DNA of 64,000 nucleotides from Streptomyces sp. CB02261 (lineage in GTDB: Bacteria > Actinomycetota > Actinomycetes > Streptomycetales > Streptomycetaceae): the NCBI RefSeq assembly GCF_001905665.1, contig NZ_LIVX01000005.1, forward strand, positions 186,001 through 250,000, in the 5' to 3' direction. The first letter of the stretch is position 1; the number at the start of each line of letters is the position of its first letter. A model generated the notes under the pieces. It did no database searches, was not told the origin of the DNA, and was given only the letters and a program-made list of their open reading frames with translations. A program made the translations under genes and the position numbers. Shown here in pieces: positions 42,112 through 48,714 of this stretch.

Positions 42112-42897
42112 ATGTTCCGATCCAGGCCGGGCCGACGTCGGGGGACGGCCGCTGTCCTGCTCGCCGCCGCGTCGCTGATGCTGACGCTCGGCGGATGCGG
42201 AGTCGACACCGTCACGCCGCAGGACGCCCGGGAGGGCGGCGGAACCGACGACAAGCCCGGTTCCGCGGCCCGCCGCGTCGACTGCGCCGAGGTCAAGTGC
42301 ATCGCGCTGACCTTCGACGCCGGACCGGGCAGGGACACCCCCCGGCTCCTCGACATACTCAAGGAGAAGCAGGTCCCCGCGACCTTCTTCCTCCTCGGCC
42401 ACAAGCACGTCGACCGCTACCCCCAGGTGGTCAGACGCATCGCCGACGAGGGGCACGAGGTCGCCAACCACACCTGGACCCACCGGATCCTGACCGACCT
42501 CGACGAGGCGGACGTACGCGACGAGCTGGCCCGCACTCAGGACGCCGTCGAGAAGATCACCGGCCGGAAGCCCACCCTCATGCGCCCGCCGCAGGGCCGC
42601 ACCGACGACACCGTGTCCGAGGTCAGCCGGGAACTCGGGCTCGCGCAGGTCCTCTGGAGCATCACCGCCAAGGACTACTCGACCACCGACTCGGCTCTCA
42701 TACGGCAGCGCGTCCTCGAGCAGGCGCACGGCGACGGGATCATCCTGCTCCACGACATATACGACGGCACGGTCCCGGCCGTCCCGTCGATCATCGACGA
42801 GCTCAAGCGGCGGGGCTACACCTTCGTGACGGTGCCCGAGCTCCTCGCCCCCGGCGCGGCGGAGCCGGGCGCCGTCTACCGCCCCGAGAAGGACTGA
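42112..42897 (+). CDS. Polysaccharide deacetylase lipoprotein
   Basis: A 261-residue exported enzyme. The N-terminal signal ends in a lipobox LGGC with Cys29, so it is anchored to the outer membrane face as a lipoprotein. The NodB domain has TFDAGPG with Asp69, the metal-binding HTWTH with His120 and His124, RPPQGRTDDTV and the C-terminal LLHDIY. Such enzymes remove acetyl groups from peptidoglycan or other polysaccharides. AGGGGAAG lies 11 bases ahead of the ATG. It is followed by the 6C RNA on the same strand. Confidence 0.95.
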   Translation: MFRSRPGRRRGTAAVLLAAASLMLTLGGCGVDTVTPQDAREGGGTDDKPGSAARRVDCAEVKCIALTFDAGPGRDTPRLLDILKEKQVPATFFLLGHKHVDRYPQVVRRIADEGHEVANHTWTHRILTDLDEADVRDELARTQDAVEKITGRKPTLMRPPQGRTDDTVSEVSRELGLAQVLWSITAKDYSTTDSALIRQRVLEQAHGDGIILLHDIYDGTVPAVPSIIDELKRRGYTFVTVPELLAPGAAEPGAVYRPEKD

Positions 42898-42989
42898 CAA
42901 GTCCCCCGAAAACGGGTGAGGTGCCTCACATCCCTCATGAGGGAAAGCTCGGAACATTCGGGAAACGTTTACCGTTCATATGTATGTGA

Positions 42990-43092
42990 CTGCGAAGGGG
43001 CCCGGTCCCCAAGGTCCCCCCCAGAGGTGACCGCCCTTCGCGTCACGGCGATCGGCCCCGGTTGGAACCCCCCGTCCAACCGGGGCTCTGTC
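42990..43092 (+). ncRNA. 6C RNA
   Basis: Two stem-loops with C-rich loops match the actinobacterial 6C RNA. The first stem is GCGAAGGG (42992-42999) with CCCTTCGC (43035-43042), enclosing GGTCCCCCCC and AGAGGTGACC. The second is GCCCCGGTTGGA (43055-43066) with TCCAACCGGGGC (43075-43086), a perfect 12-bp stem around ACCCCCCG that also serves as the terminator. A possible -10 TATGTA lies at 42979-42984, giving a start near 42990. The RNA is about 100 bases. In mycobacteria the homologue (B11) affects growth and protein secretion through base pairing with C-rich loops; the targets here are unknown. Confidence 0.85.
43055..43086 (+). terminator. Terminator hairpin of the 6C RNA
   Basis: This is the perfect 12-bp second stem of the 6C RNA, followed by TCTGTCGTT. 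It is the strongest hairpin in the gap. Confidence 0.8.
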
Positions 43093-43098
43093 GTTCCC

Positions 43099-43251
43099 GG
43101 CGCCTCCCGCCCGGCCCACCGGTGCCTCCCGCACGACCCACCGGCGCCTCCCGCCCGGCCCACCGGTGCCTCCCGCCCGGCCCACCGGTGCCTCCCGCAC
43201 GACCCGCCGGCGCCTCCGCACCGGCCCACGGGCGCCTCCCGCACGGCACGC
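43099..43251. repeat. 22-bp tandem repeat, about 7 copies
   Basis: Units of 22 bases (GGCGCCTCCCGCCCGGCCCA plus CC) begin at 43099, 43121, 43143, 43165 and 43187, then two degenerate units to about 43251. Two variants alternate: CCCGGCCC and CACGACCC. The unit is not a multiple of 3 and lies between the 6C RNA terminator and the lipoprotein gene, so it is non-coding. Between 43252 and 43404 only the leader of the next gene is seen. Confidence 0.9.
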
Positions 43252-43404
43252 CGACGGCGCCCGAGCGGCGCGCGCCCCGGCGCGTTCGACTCGTTCGAGT
43301 GAGGCCCGGCATGGCAGCTCCACCGCCGGGAAGTGATCTTCCCGAGCCGTCGAGTCGATCACTCGCCGGCCCGTCTGACCAGGGACGATCCAAGGGGGAC
43401 CACC

Positions 43405-44121
43405 GTGCTGCACACCACCTCGCGCACCCGCCGCGCGCTCCTGTCCGCGGCGTCGGCGCTCCTGATCTCCGCCTGCACCGTCGTCGGTCCTGAAGCGCCT
43501 GCCGGTCCCACCGGAGTGCCCTCCGGTACGGCGGCCCAGGACACTCTGCTCAAGGCCGCCGAGCGGCGGCTCGTCGCCGACTGCCTGCGCGAGCAGGGAC
43601 TGTCCCTGACGTCCAGGCCCCGGGCCCCCGACGCGGACCGGACCTACCGGGCGGCGCTCTTCGGCGCCGGCCCGAGGGAACTCTCCGTCACCCTCGCCAC
43701 GGGCGCCAGGGTCACGGCCCACGCGGACGGCTGCCTGGCAGCGGCCCGGCACCGGCTCTACGGCGATCAGCGTCGCTGGTTCCGGGCCCAGGTCATCGTC
43801 GACAACCTCCGTGTCGAGGCCCAGGCCCGCATGGGCGCCGACCCCGACCACCGCGCGGCGCTCGCCCGCTGGACCCGGTGCGTGGCCCCACCCGGCGCGC
43901 CCCGCCCCGACCGCCCCGACCCGGCCGCCGCCGCCCGCTGCGCCCGCGAGAGCGGACTCGCCGAGGTCCGCGCGCGGCTGGAGTCCGCCGAGCTTGTCAC
44001 GGTGCGCGCCCTGCGCCGTGACGAGCTCGCCACGTACCAGCAGTTGCGCGACCGCGCGCTGCGGCGGGCAGCCGACCTGTCCGCGCCCACCCCTCCTCAG
44101 AAAGGCACCACCCTCTCGTGA
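43405..44121 (+). CDS. Hypothetical lipoprotein
   Basis: A 238-residue exported protein with a lipobox ISAC (Cys24) after a short charged and hydrophobic signal. The mature part is helical with several Cys residues (DCLREQG, DGCLAAARHR, TRCVAPP, RCARESG) that could form disulfides. I do not recognise the family. The GTG at 43405 has AGGGGG ahead of it. Its stop overlaps the start of the secreted I36-type inhibitor gene by 4 bases (GTGA), so the two are made together. Confidence 0.8.
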   Translation: MLHTTSRTRRALLSAASALLISACTVVGPEAPAGPTGVPSGTAAQDTLLKAAERRLVADCLREQGLSLTSRPRAPDADRTYRAALFGAGPRELSVTLATGARVTAHADGCLAAARHRLYGDQRRWFRAQVIVDNLRVEAQARMGADPDHRAALARWTRCVAPPGAPRPDRPDPAAAARCARESGLAEVRARLESAELVTVRALRRDELATYQQLRDRALRRAADLSAPTPPQKGTTLS

Positions 44122-44489
44122 AGCGACTTCTCGTCACCACCGCCGCGGCGCTGTTCGCCGTCACCGCCGGTCTCGCCCTCGCCACCTCCGCGAGCGCCGC
44201 CGAATGCCCCAGCGGTGAGTTCTGTGTCTGGCAGAACTCCGACTTCGGCGGTCAGCGCGCCAACTGGAGCGGAGACGACGGCTGGTGGGAGAGCTGGATC
44301 TCCGACACCGATTCCTCCTGGGCCAACCACGGCATCTCCGGACCCGGCATCAAGGACCACGTCAAGGTCTACGAGAGCGCCTGGCAGGGCGGCGGCGTGA
44401 CCATCTGTCTCGCCCCGGGCCAGGAGGTGGGGTACAGCGGCGCGGCCAACGACCGCGGCGACTCCCACATCTGGTCGACGGGCTGCTGA
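44118..44489 (+). CDS. Secreted peptidase inhibitor family I36-like protein
   Basis: A 123-residue secreted protein. A signal peptide with cleavage near ASASA-A (residues 23-28) is followed by ECPSGEFCVWQNSDFGG, the Cys-containing beta/gamma-crystallin-like opening of the I36 (SMPI) family, and a final Cys at the end. Such proteins inhibit metalloproteases or simply have that fold. The start is GTG at 44118 inside the lipoprotein stop. After the gene a CCCCGGCGCCGACC repeat fills part of the gap to hmp. Confidence 0.88.
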   Translation: MKRLLVTTAAALFAVTAGLALATSASAAECPSGEFCVWQNSDFGGQRANWSGDDGWWESWISDTDSSWANHGISGPGIKDHVKVYESAWQGGGVTICLAPGQEVGYSGAANDRGDSHIWSTGC

Positions 44490-44603
44490 CCACCCCCCGG
44501 CGCCGACCACCCCCGGCACCGCCCCCCCGGCGCCGACCGTCGCGCGGCCGGGGCGGAGCTTCGCCGCGTCCGGCCCGCGGGCTCCGGCGAGCGTGAGCGC
44601 GGG

Positions 44604-45791
44604 TCAGCTCTCGTGGCCCAGCCACAGGTCGGGTCCGAACACCTCGTAGTGGATGTCCGCGGCGGCCGTGCCCCGGCCGATGAGGTCGCCGCGGACGGCG
44701 CGGAGGAACGGCAGGGGCCCGCACAGGTACGCGGACGCGCCGGCCGGCAGATCGAGCGCGGTGACGTCCGCGCGGCCCGGCCGGGCCCCGGAGTCGCCCG
44801 GCTCCTCGTACCAGAGGTGGAGCGTCCCCTGCGGCAGGGCGTCCACGAGGCGCCGGAGTTCGGCGGCGTGCGCGTGCGACGCGGGGGAGCGGTCGGCGTG
44901 CACGACCACGACCGGACGGGTCGAGCCGGTCTCCCCGAGGTGGTGGAGCATCGCCAGCATCGGGGTGCTGCCGATCCCGGCGGAGGCGAGCAGCAGGGGG
45001 CCGTCTCCCGCGGGCAGGACCAGGTCACCGAACGGCGCGGAGACCTCCACCGTGTCTCCCGCGCGCGCGTGGGCGTGGAGCCAGGAGGAGACCTCGCCGG
45101 CGGGGTCGCCGTCGACCCGCTTCACGGTGATCCGCCACTGACGCCGTCCGGGAGCGGCGGAGAGGCTGTACTGGCGGATCTGCCGGGCGCCGTCGGGCAG
45201 GGTGACGCGGACGCTCACGTACTGGCCCGGCCGGAACGCGGGCGTGGGGGTGCCATCGGCGTGGCGCAGCACGAAAGAGGTCGTGTCGGCCGTCTCCTCC
45301 CTGTGCTCGGTCACCTCCATCGGCCGCCAGACCTGCCCCTCGGCGACGCCGGCTTCCTGGTAGAGCACGGCTTCCCTTGCGATCAGCGCGTTGGCCATCA
45401 GCCAGTACACCTCGTCCCAGGCCTGTGCGACCTCGGGGGTCACCGCGTCTCCGAGCACTTCGACGATCGCGGCGAAGAGGTGCTCGTGCACGGTCTTGTA
45501 CTGCGCGGAGGTGACACCGAGCGAGGCGTGTTTGTGCGCGATCCGGGAGAGCATCACGTCGGGGCGGACGTCAGGGTGGTCGAGCAGGGCGACGGCGAAG
45601 GCGGTGAGGGAGCCCGCGAGCGCCCTCCGCTGCTCGCCGTTGGCCTGGTTGCCCCGGTTGAACAGATCGCGCAGGAGTTCGGGACGGGCGGCGAAGAGGC
45701 GCCCGTAGAAACGCTCGGTGATCTCGTCGAGGGCGCCCACGACGGCGGGCAGCGTGGCGCGGACGACCGGGACGGCCTGCTCGGACAGCAT
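44604..45791 (-). CDS. hmp: Flavohemoglobin (nitric oxide dioxygenase)
   Basis: A 395-residue flavohemoglobin that turns NO into nitrate with O2 and NAD(P)H. The N-terminal globin has the proximal histidine in HKHASLGV (His88). A ferredoxin-reductase part follows, with the FAD motif RQYSLSAAP and the NAD-binding GIGSTPMLAML. Its start is ATG at 45791 (LSEQAVPVVRATLP, the usual N-terminus). It follows nsrR on the same strand by 71 bases, and that gap carries an NsrR operator covering its promoter. NO-induced expression is therefore expected. Confidence 0.96.
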   Translation of the reverse strand: MLSEQAVPVVRATLPAVVGALDEITERFYGRLFAARPELLRDLFNRGNQANGEQRRALAGSLTAFAVALLDHPDVRPDVMLSRIAHKHASLGVTSAQYKTVHEHLFAAIVEVLGDAVTPEVAQAWDEVYWLMANALIAREAVLYQEAGVAEGQVWRPMEVTEHREETADTTSFVLRHADGTPTPAFRPGQYVSVRVTLPDGARQIRQYSLSAAPGRRQWRITVKRVDGDPAGEVSSWLHAHARAGDTVEVSAPFGDLVLPAGDGPLLLASAGIGSTPMLAMLHHLGETGSTRPVVVVHADRSPASHAHAAELRRLVDALPQGTLHLWYEEPGDSGARPGRADVTALDLPAGASAYLCGPLPFLRAVRGDLIGRGTAAADIHYEVFGPDLWLGHES

Positions 45792-45802
45792 GAGAACTCG
45801 CA

Positions 45803-45825
45803 ATCTGGTAGATCATCTACGTATT
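45803..45825. promoter_or_regulatory. NsrR operator of hmp
   Basis: A 23-base inverted repeat, ATCTGGTAGAT (45803-45813) and ATCTACGTATT (45815-45825) around one base, with a perfect 6-bp core GTAGAT/ATCTAC. It lies 12 bases upstream of the hmp start. The right half, CTACGTATT, is identical to that of the site before nsrR. Confidence 0.7.
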
Positions 45826-45862
45826 TGAAGGCGTGGATGCGCGGCCGACGGGAGCGCGCGGC

Positions 45863-46306
45863 TCAGACGGCGGGGCGGGGGGTGAGCGAGAGCAGGAGGG
45901 GCCCGGTCGGCGATGCCACGAGCTCGTCCACGGTGAGCGGGTCGAGTACGCGGTAGAACGCCTCCTGGGCCTCGCGCAGCGCGCCTCGCAGGCGACAGGC
46001 GGAGCGCAGCGGGCACGGCGGATCGCCCTCGCAGGCGACGACCTCCTCCTCGCCCTCCAGGATGCGGGCCAGCCGGCCCACCGAGGAGCGCCGGCCCCGC
46101 TCCGTCAGGGCCAGGCCACCGCCGCGCCCCCGCCGCGCCTCCACGACGCCGAGGTGCTGGAGCCGGGTGACGACCTTCGCCATGTGCGCGTAGGGCACGT
46201 CCATCGACTCCGCCACCTCACGGGTGGTGACGGATTCCTCGGGAGCGGTGACCGCCAGGCGCATCACGGCACGGAGCGCAAGATCGGTGAACTTCGTCAG
46301 CCTCAC
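45863..46306 (-). CDS. nsrR: NsrR, nitric-oxide-sensing Rrf2 family repressor
   Basis: A 147-residue Rrf2-type repressor. The N-terminal winged helix (TTREVAESMDVPYAHMAKVV) is followed by three cysteines, Cys92, Cys98 and Cys104 (ACEGDPPCPLRSAC), which with Asp8 hold a [4Fe-4S] cluster that reacts with NO. In Streptomyces NsrR controls only hmp genes and itself, fitting the operators at 45803 and 46322. ATG at 46306 follows no strong ribosome binding site. It is upstream of hmp on the same strand. Confidence 0.93.
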   Translation of the reverse strand: MRLTKFTDLALRAVMRLAVTAPEESVTTREVAESMDVPYAHMAKVVTRLQHLGVVEARRGRGGGLALTERGRRSSVGRLARILEGEEEVVACEGDPPCPLRSACRLRGALREAQEAFYRVLDPLTVDELVASPTGPLLLSLTPRPAV

Positions 46307-46321
46307 GCCGTGACCGTATCA

Positions 46322-46344
46322 AAGTGGTATTCGGACTACGTATT
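46322..46344. promoter_or_regulatory. NsrR operator of nsrR
   Basis: A 23-base inverted repeat, AAGTGGTATTC (46322-46332) and GACTACGTATT (46334-46344), lies 15 bases upstream of the nsrR start. It shares CTACGTATT and TGGTA at the same offsets with the hmp site, supporting autoregulation. Confidence 0.65.
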
Positions 46345-46414
46345 AAGGAGTGCGGTGACGACTGAGGCGCGAACAGGGGCTCCGGTCGGATCGGCACCGG
46401 CCCCGGCTCTCCTG

Positions 46415-46864
46415 TCAGGCGTCGCGCAGGGCCGCGAGGGCGCGGTCCGCGTGGGCGCTCATCCGCAGCTCGCTGCGCACCACCTCGCGCACCCGTCGGT
46501 CCTGGCCGATCACGAACGTGACCCGCTTCGTCGGCGCGAGCGAGAACCCGCGCTTCACCCCGAACCGTTCCCGTACGGCGCCGTCCGGGTCGGACAGCAG
46601 CGGGTAGCCGAGGGAGTGCCGCTCGGCGAACTCCTGCTGCCGCTCCACCTCGTCGGAACTTATCCCCACGGGCAGCGCGCCCACGGCCCGGAACTCGGCC
46701 GCCAGGTCACGGAAGTGGCAGGCCTCGGCGGTGCAGCCCGGGGTCATCGCCGCCGGGTAGAAGAAGAGGACGACCGGCCCCTCGGTCAGCAGGCCGGTCA
46801 GGGACCGAGGGGTGCCCGTCTCGTCCGGCAGGCTGAAGTCCTCGACCAGGTCACCGACGTTCAT
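46415..46864 (-). CDS. Peroxiredoxin (BCP type)
   Basis: A 149-residue peroxiredoxin. FFYPAAMTPGCTAEAC carries the peroxidatic Cys44 and Cys49 in the usual BCP spacing, with Thr41 and Pro42. GYPLLSDPDGAVRERFGV is the typical later block. It reduces organic or hydrogen peroxides with thioredoxin. ATG at 46864 is chosen because the conserved domain starts there; no strong ribosome binding site precedes it. It lies near nsrR and hmp but is transcribed separately. Confidence 0.95.
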   Translation of the reverse strand: MNVGDLVEDFSLPDETGTPRSLTGLLTEGPVVLFFYPAAMTPGCTAEACHFRDLAAEFRAVGALPVGISSDEVERQQEFAERHSLGYPLLSDPDGAVRERFGVKRGFSLAPTKRVTFVIGQDRRVREVVRSELRMSAHADRALAALRDA

Positions 46865-47040
46865 CTCAGGCCCGTCCCGATCCGTCCCTGTGAGCGGCCG
46901 GCGCTTCCGGTGCTCGCGGCCGGTGACGTTACCGCAGAGTAGCTCGGCCGTCACCCCCGGCCGCGTCACTGCACCACCGGCGCCCCGACCACGTCACCGC
47001 ACCACCGTCACCCAGACCCCGGCGCCCGTCCGGAGGCGCG

Positions 47041-47631
47041 TCACCCCTGGTGCGCCCCCTCGGGCTGCCCGCTCCGCGCGGCCGCGCGCCGGTCGAGGAC
47101 GGCCAGGACGCGCTCACCCCACCGCAGGTTCTCCTCCTCGAAGAACCTGCCGCGCATCAGCGTGAGGTACGGGCCGACCCGCTCGGCCTCACCCAGGTAC
47201 CGCTCCTCGTCCCGGCCGGCGAGCATCCACTCCCGCAGCCGGTCGTAGCGCGCCAGCTTCGTCCGCGCGGCCTCCATCCGCTGCGCCACGAACCCTCGGA
47301 CGGCCTCCGTGTCCCCCTCGTCGCAGGCCTGCACCTGGACCATCAACTCGTCGCGGACGGCACTGGGGCGCGGGGGCGTCGCCGTGTACGTGGCCAGATC
47401 CCGCAGCCCCGACTCCGTGAGGCTGAACATCCTCTTGTTGGGGCGCCGTTCCTGCTCCACCACACGCGCCGCGATCAGCCCCGCCTCCGCGAGCCGGTCC
47501 AGCTCGCGGTAGAGCTGCTGCGGGGTGGCGGCCCAGAAGTTGGCCACGGACACGTCGAAGATCTTGGCCAGGTCGTATCCGGATGCCTCGCCCTCCAGGA
47601 GGGCCGCGAGGACGGCGTGCTTGAGCGACAT
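47041..47631 (-). CDS. PadR family transcriptional regulator
   Basis: A 196-residue PadR repressor. The N-terminal winged helix (SLKHAVLAALLEGEASGYDL, then TPQQLYRELDRLAEAGLI) is followed by a long coiled C-terminal helix (VRDELMVQVQACDEG...FFEEENLRWGERVLAVLDRR) for dimerisation. PadR proteins respond to phenolics or other ligands. A perfect 9-bp inverted repeat sits 20 bases upstream of its start. It is divergent from the SRPBCC gene, a likely target. Confidence 0.94.
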   Translation of the reverse strand: MSLKHAVLAALLEGEASGYDLAKIFDVSVANFWAATPQQLYRELDRLAEAGLIAARVVEQERRPNKRMFSLTESGLRDLATYTATPPRPSAVRDELMVQVQACDEGDTEAVRGFVAQRMEAARTKLARYDRLREWMLAGRDEERYLGEAERVGPYLTLMRGRFFEEENLRWGERVLAVLDRRAAARSGQPEGAHQG

Positions 47632-47650
47632 CCGGACACGCTAGCAGCAC

Positions 47651-47680
47651 GTTGAATAGTTTCATCCGCACCTATTCAAC
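47651..47680. promoter_or_regulatory. PadR operator
   Basis: GTTGAATAG (47651-47659) is repeated in inverse as CTATTCAAC (47672-47680), with 12 bases between and 21 bases centre to centre (two helical turns). It lies 20 bases upstream of padR and about 98 bases upstream of the divergent SRPBCC gene, so it may control both. Confidence 0.65.
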
Positions 47681-47777
47681 CGACGCGGCCATGCCGTACG
47701 GGGGCTCTTCGCTGGCACGTCCGTCCGGCGCCTGCCTACGCTGGAGAGAGGGGACGGCAGACCCGAGGGGCAGCGCG

Positions 47778-48263
47778 ATGGACAGCGGCACGTTCGTCTA
47801 CACCAGCTACATGCGGACCACCCCCGACGAACTCTGGACTGCGCTCACCGACCCGGAGTTCACCCGCCGGTACTGGGGCGTCGCCTTCGACACGGAGTGG
47901 ACCCCCGGCGCGGCCATGATCTGGGACGAGGGCGGACGCAGGACGGCCGACCCCGAGCAGGTCGTCCTCGCGGCCGAGCCGGGGCGCCTCCTCTCGTACA
48001 CCTGGCACACCTTCACGCCGGCCTGGGCGGAGGCCGTGCACCTCGGACAGGACGTGTACGAGCGTCTCGCCCGGGAGCGCAGGTCCCAGGTCACCTTCGC
48101 GATCGAACCCTCCGGCGACACGGTCAAACTCACGGTCACCCATGGTGAGCTGGAAGCCGACGGCCTGATGAGGGAGCTGATCGCCGAGGGCTGGCCCGCC
48201 CTGATCTCCAGCCTCAAGTCCCTTCTGGAGACGGGGGAGGAACTCCCCGAGCCGGCCCGCTGA
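47778..48263 (+). CDS. SRPBCC (AHSA1-like) domain protein
   Basis: A 161-residue single-domain protein with the START/SRPBCC fold: FVYTSYMRTTPDELWTALTD at the start, RYWGVAFDTEWTPGAAMIW and a C-terminal long helix (GWPALISSLKSLLETG). The fold forms a hydrophobic pocket for a small ligand or acts in Hsp90-like stimulation. GAGGGG precedes the ATG at 7 bases. It is divergent from padR with the operator in between. TACGCT at 47735-47740 may be its -10. Confidence 0.9.
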   Translation: MDSGTFVYTSYMRTTPDELWTALTDPEFTRRYWGVAFDTEWTPGAAMIWDEGGRRTADPEQVVLAAEPGRLLSYTWHTFTPAWAEAVHLGQDVYERLARERRSQVTFAIEPSGDTVKLTVTHGELEADGLMRELIAEGWPALISSLKSLLETGEELPEPAR

Positions 48264-48317
48264 GCCGCCGAACCCCGGTGACGGCCCGCCCGTACCCCAC
48301 CACCGCAGGGAGCTTCG

Positions 48318-48626
48318 ATGACGGACATCACGCGGGTCGAGGTCGGGGACGCGACCCTTTTCGTCGAGGCGCGGCGCCTCGGCCCGGACTCGGAGCGGGA
48401 GGGGTTCGGCGACCGCCTGCCCGATCTGTCCGGGGTCACCGAAGCCCTCTCCTCCTTCGCCGTGCAGATCGGGGACGCCCTCCACCGGGCGGCGCCGGAC
48501 CGAGCGACCGTCGAGTTCGGCTGCCAGCTCGGTCTGGACGCCGGCAAGCTCACCGCGCTGCTCGTCCAGGGCACTGCCAACGCGAGCCTGCGCGTCACCC
48601 TCGAATGGGAGAGGCCGCCCCGCTGA
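48318..48626 (+). CDS. Trypco1 (CU044_2847-like) protein
   Basis: A 102-residue protein that resembles the trypsin-co-occurring domain 1 (CU044_2847 family): DATLFVEARRL near the start, the central LSSFAVQIGDAL and the closing VEFGCQLGLDAGKLTALLVQ. In other genomes such domains sit next to or are fused with trypsin-like proteases in conflict or regulatory systems. No protease gene is visible in this window, so this copy is an orphan. AGGGAG precedes the ATG. It follows the SRPBCC gene by 54 bases and may be co-transcribed. Confidence 0.7.
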   Translation: MTDITRVEVGDATLFVEARRLGPDSEREGFGDRLPDLSGVTEALSSFAVQIGDALHRAAPDRATVEFGCQLGLDAGKLTALLVQGTANASLRVTLEWERPPR

Positions 48627-48714
48627 GCGAGCGGGACGGCCGCCCCGGTCCGACCGGTCCCGGATTTCGACCCGGAAGAGACCCGGGAACGGCTCGACTC
48701 CCTCGACGCTCCGT

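Noticed and set aside
39628..42957. A 1109-codon open frame antisense to the ligase, hypothetical gene and deacetylase
   Set aside because: It spans three real genes and their gaps on the other strand and has no recognisable domain.
43099..43251. A CRISPR array
   Set aside because: The 22-bp units are directly adjacent with no unique spacers between them and no cas gene is present.
42916..43302. Open frames through the 22-bp repeats
   Set aside because: The unit length is not a multiple of three, there is no ribosome binding site and the frame crosses the 6C RNA hairpins.
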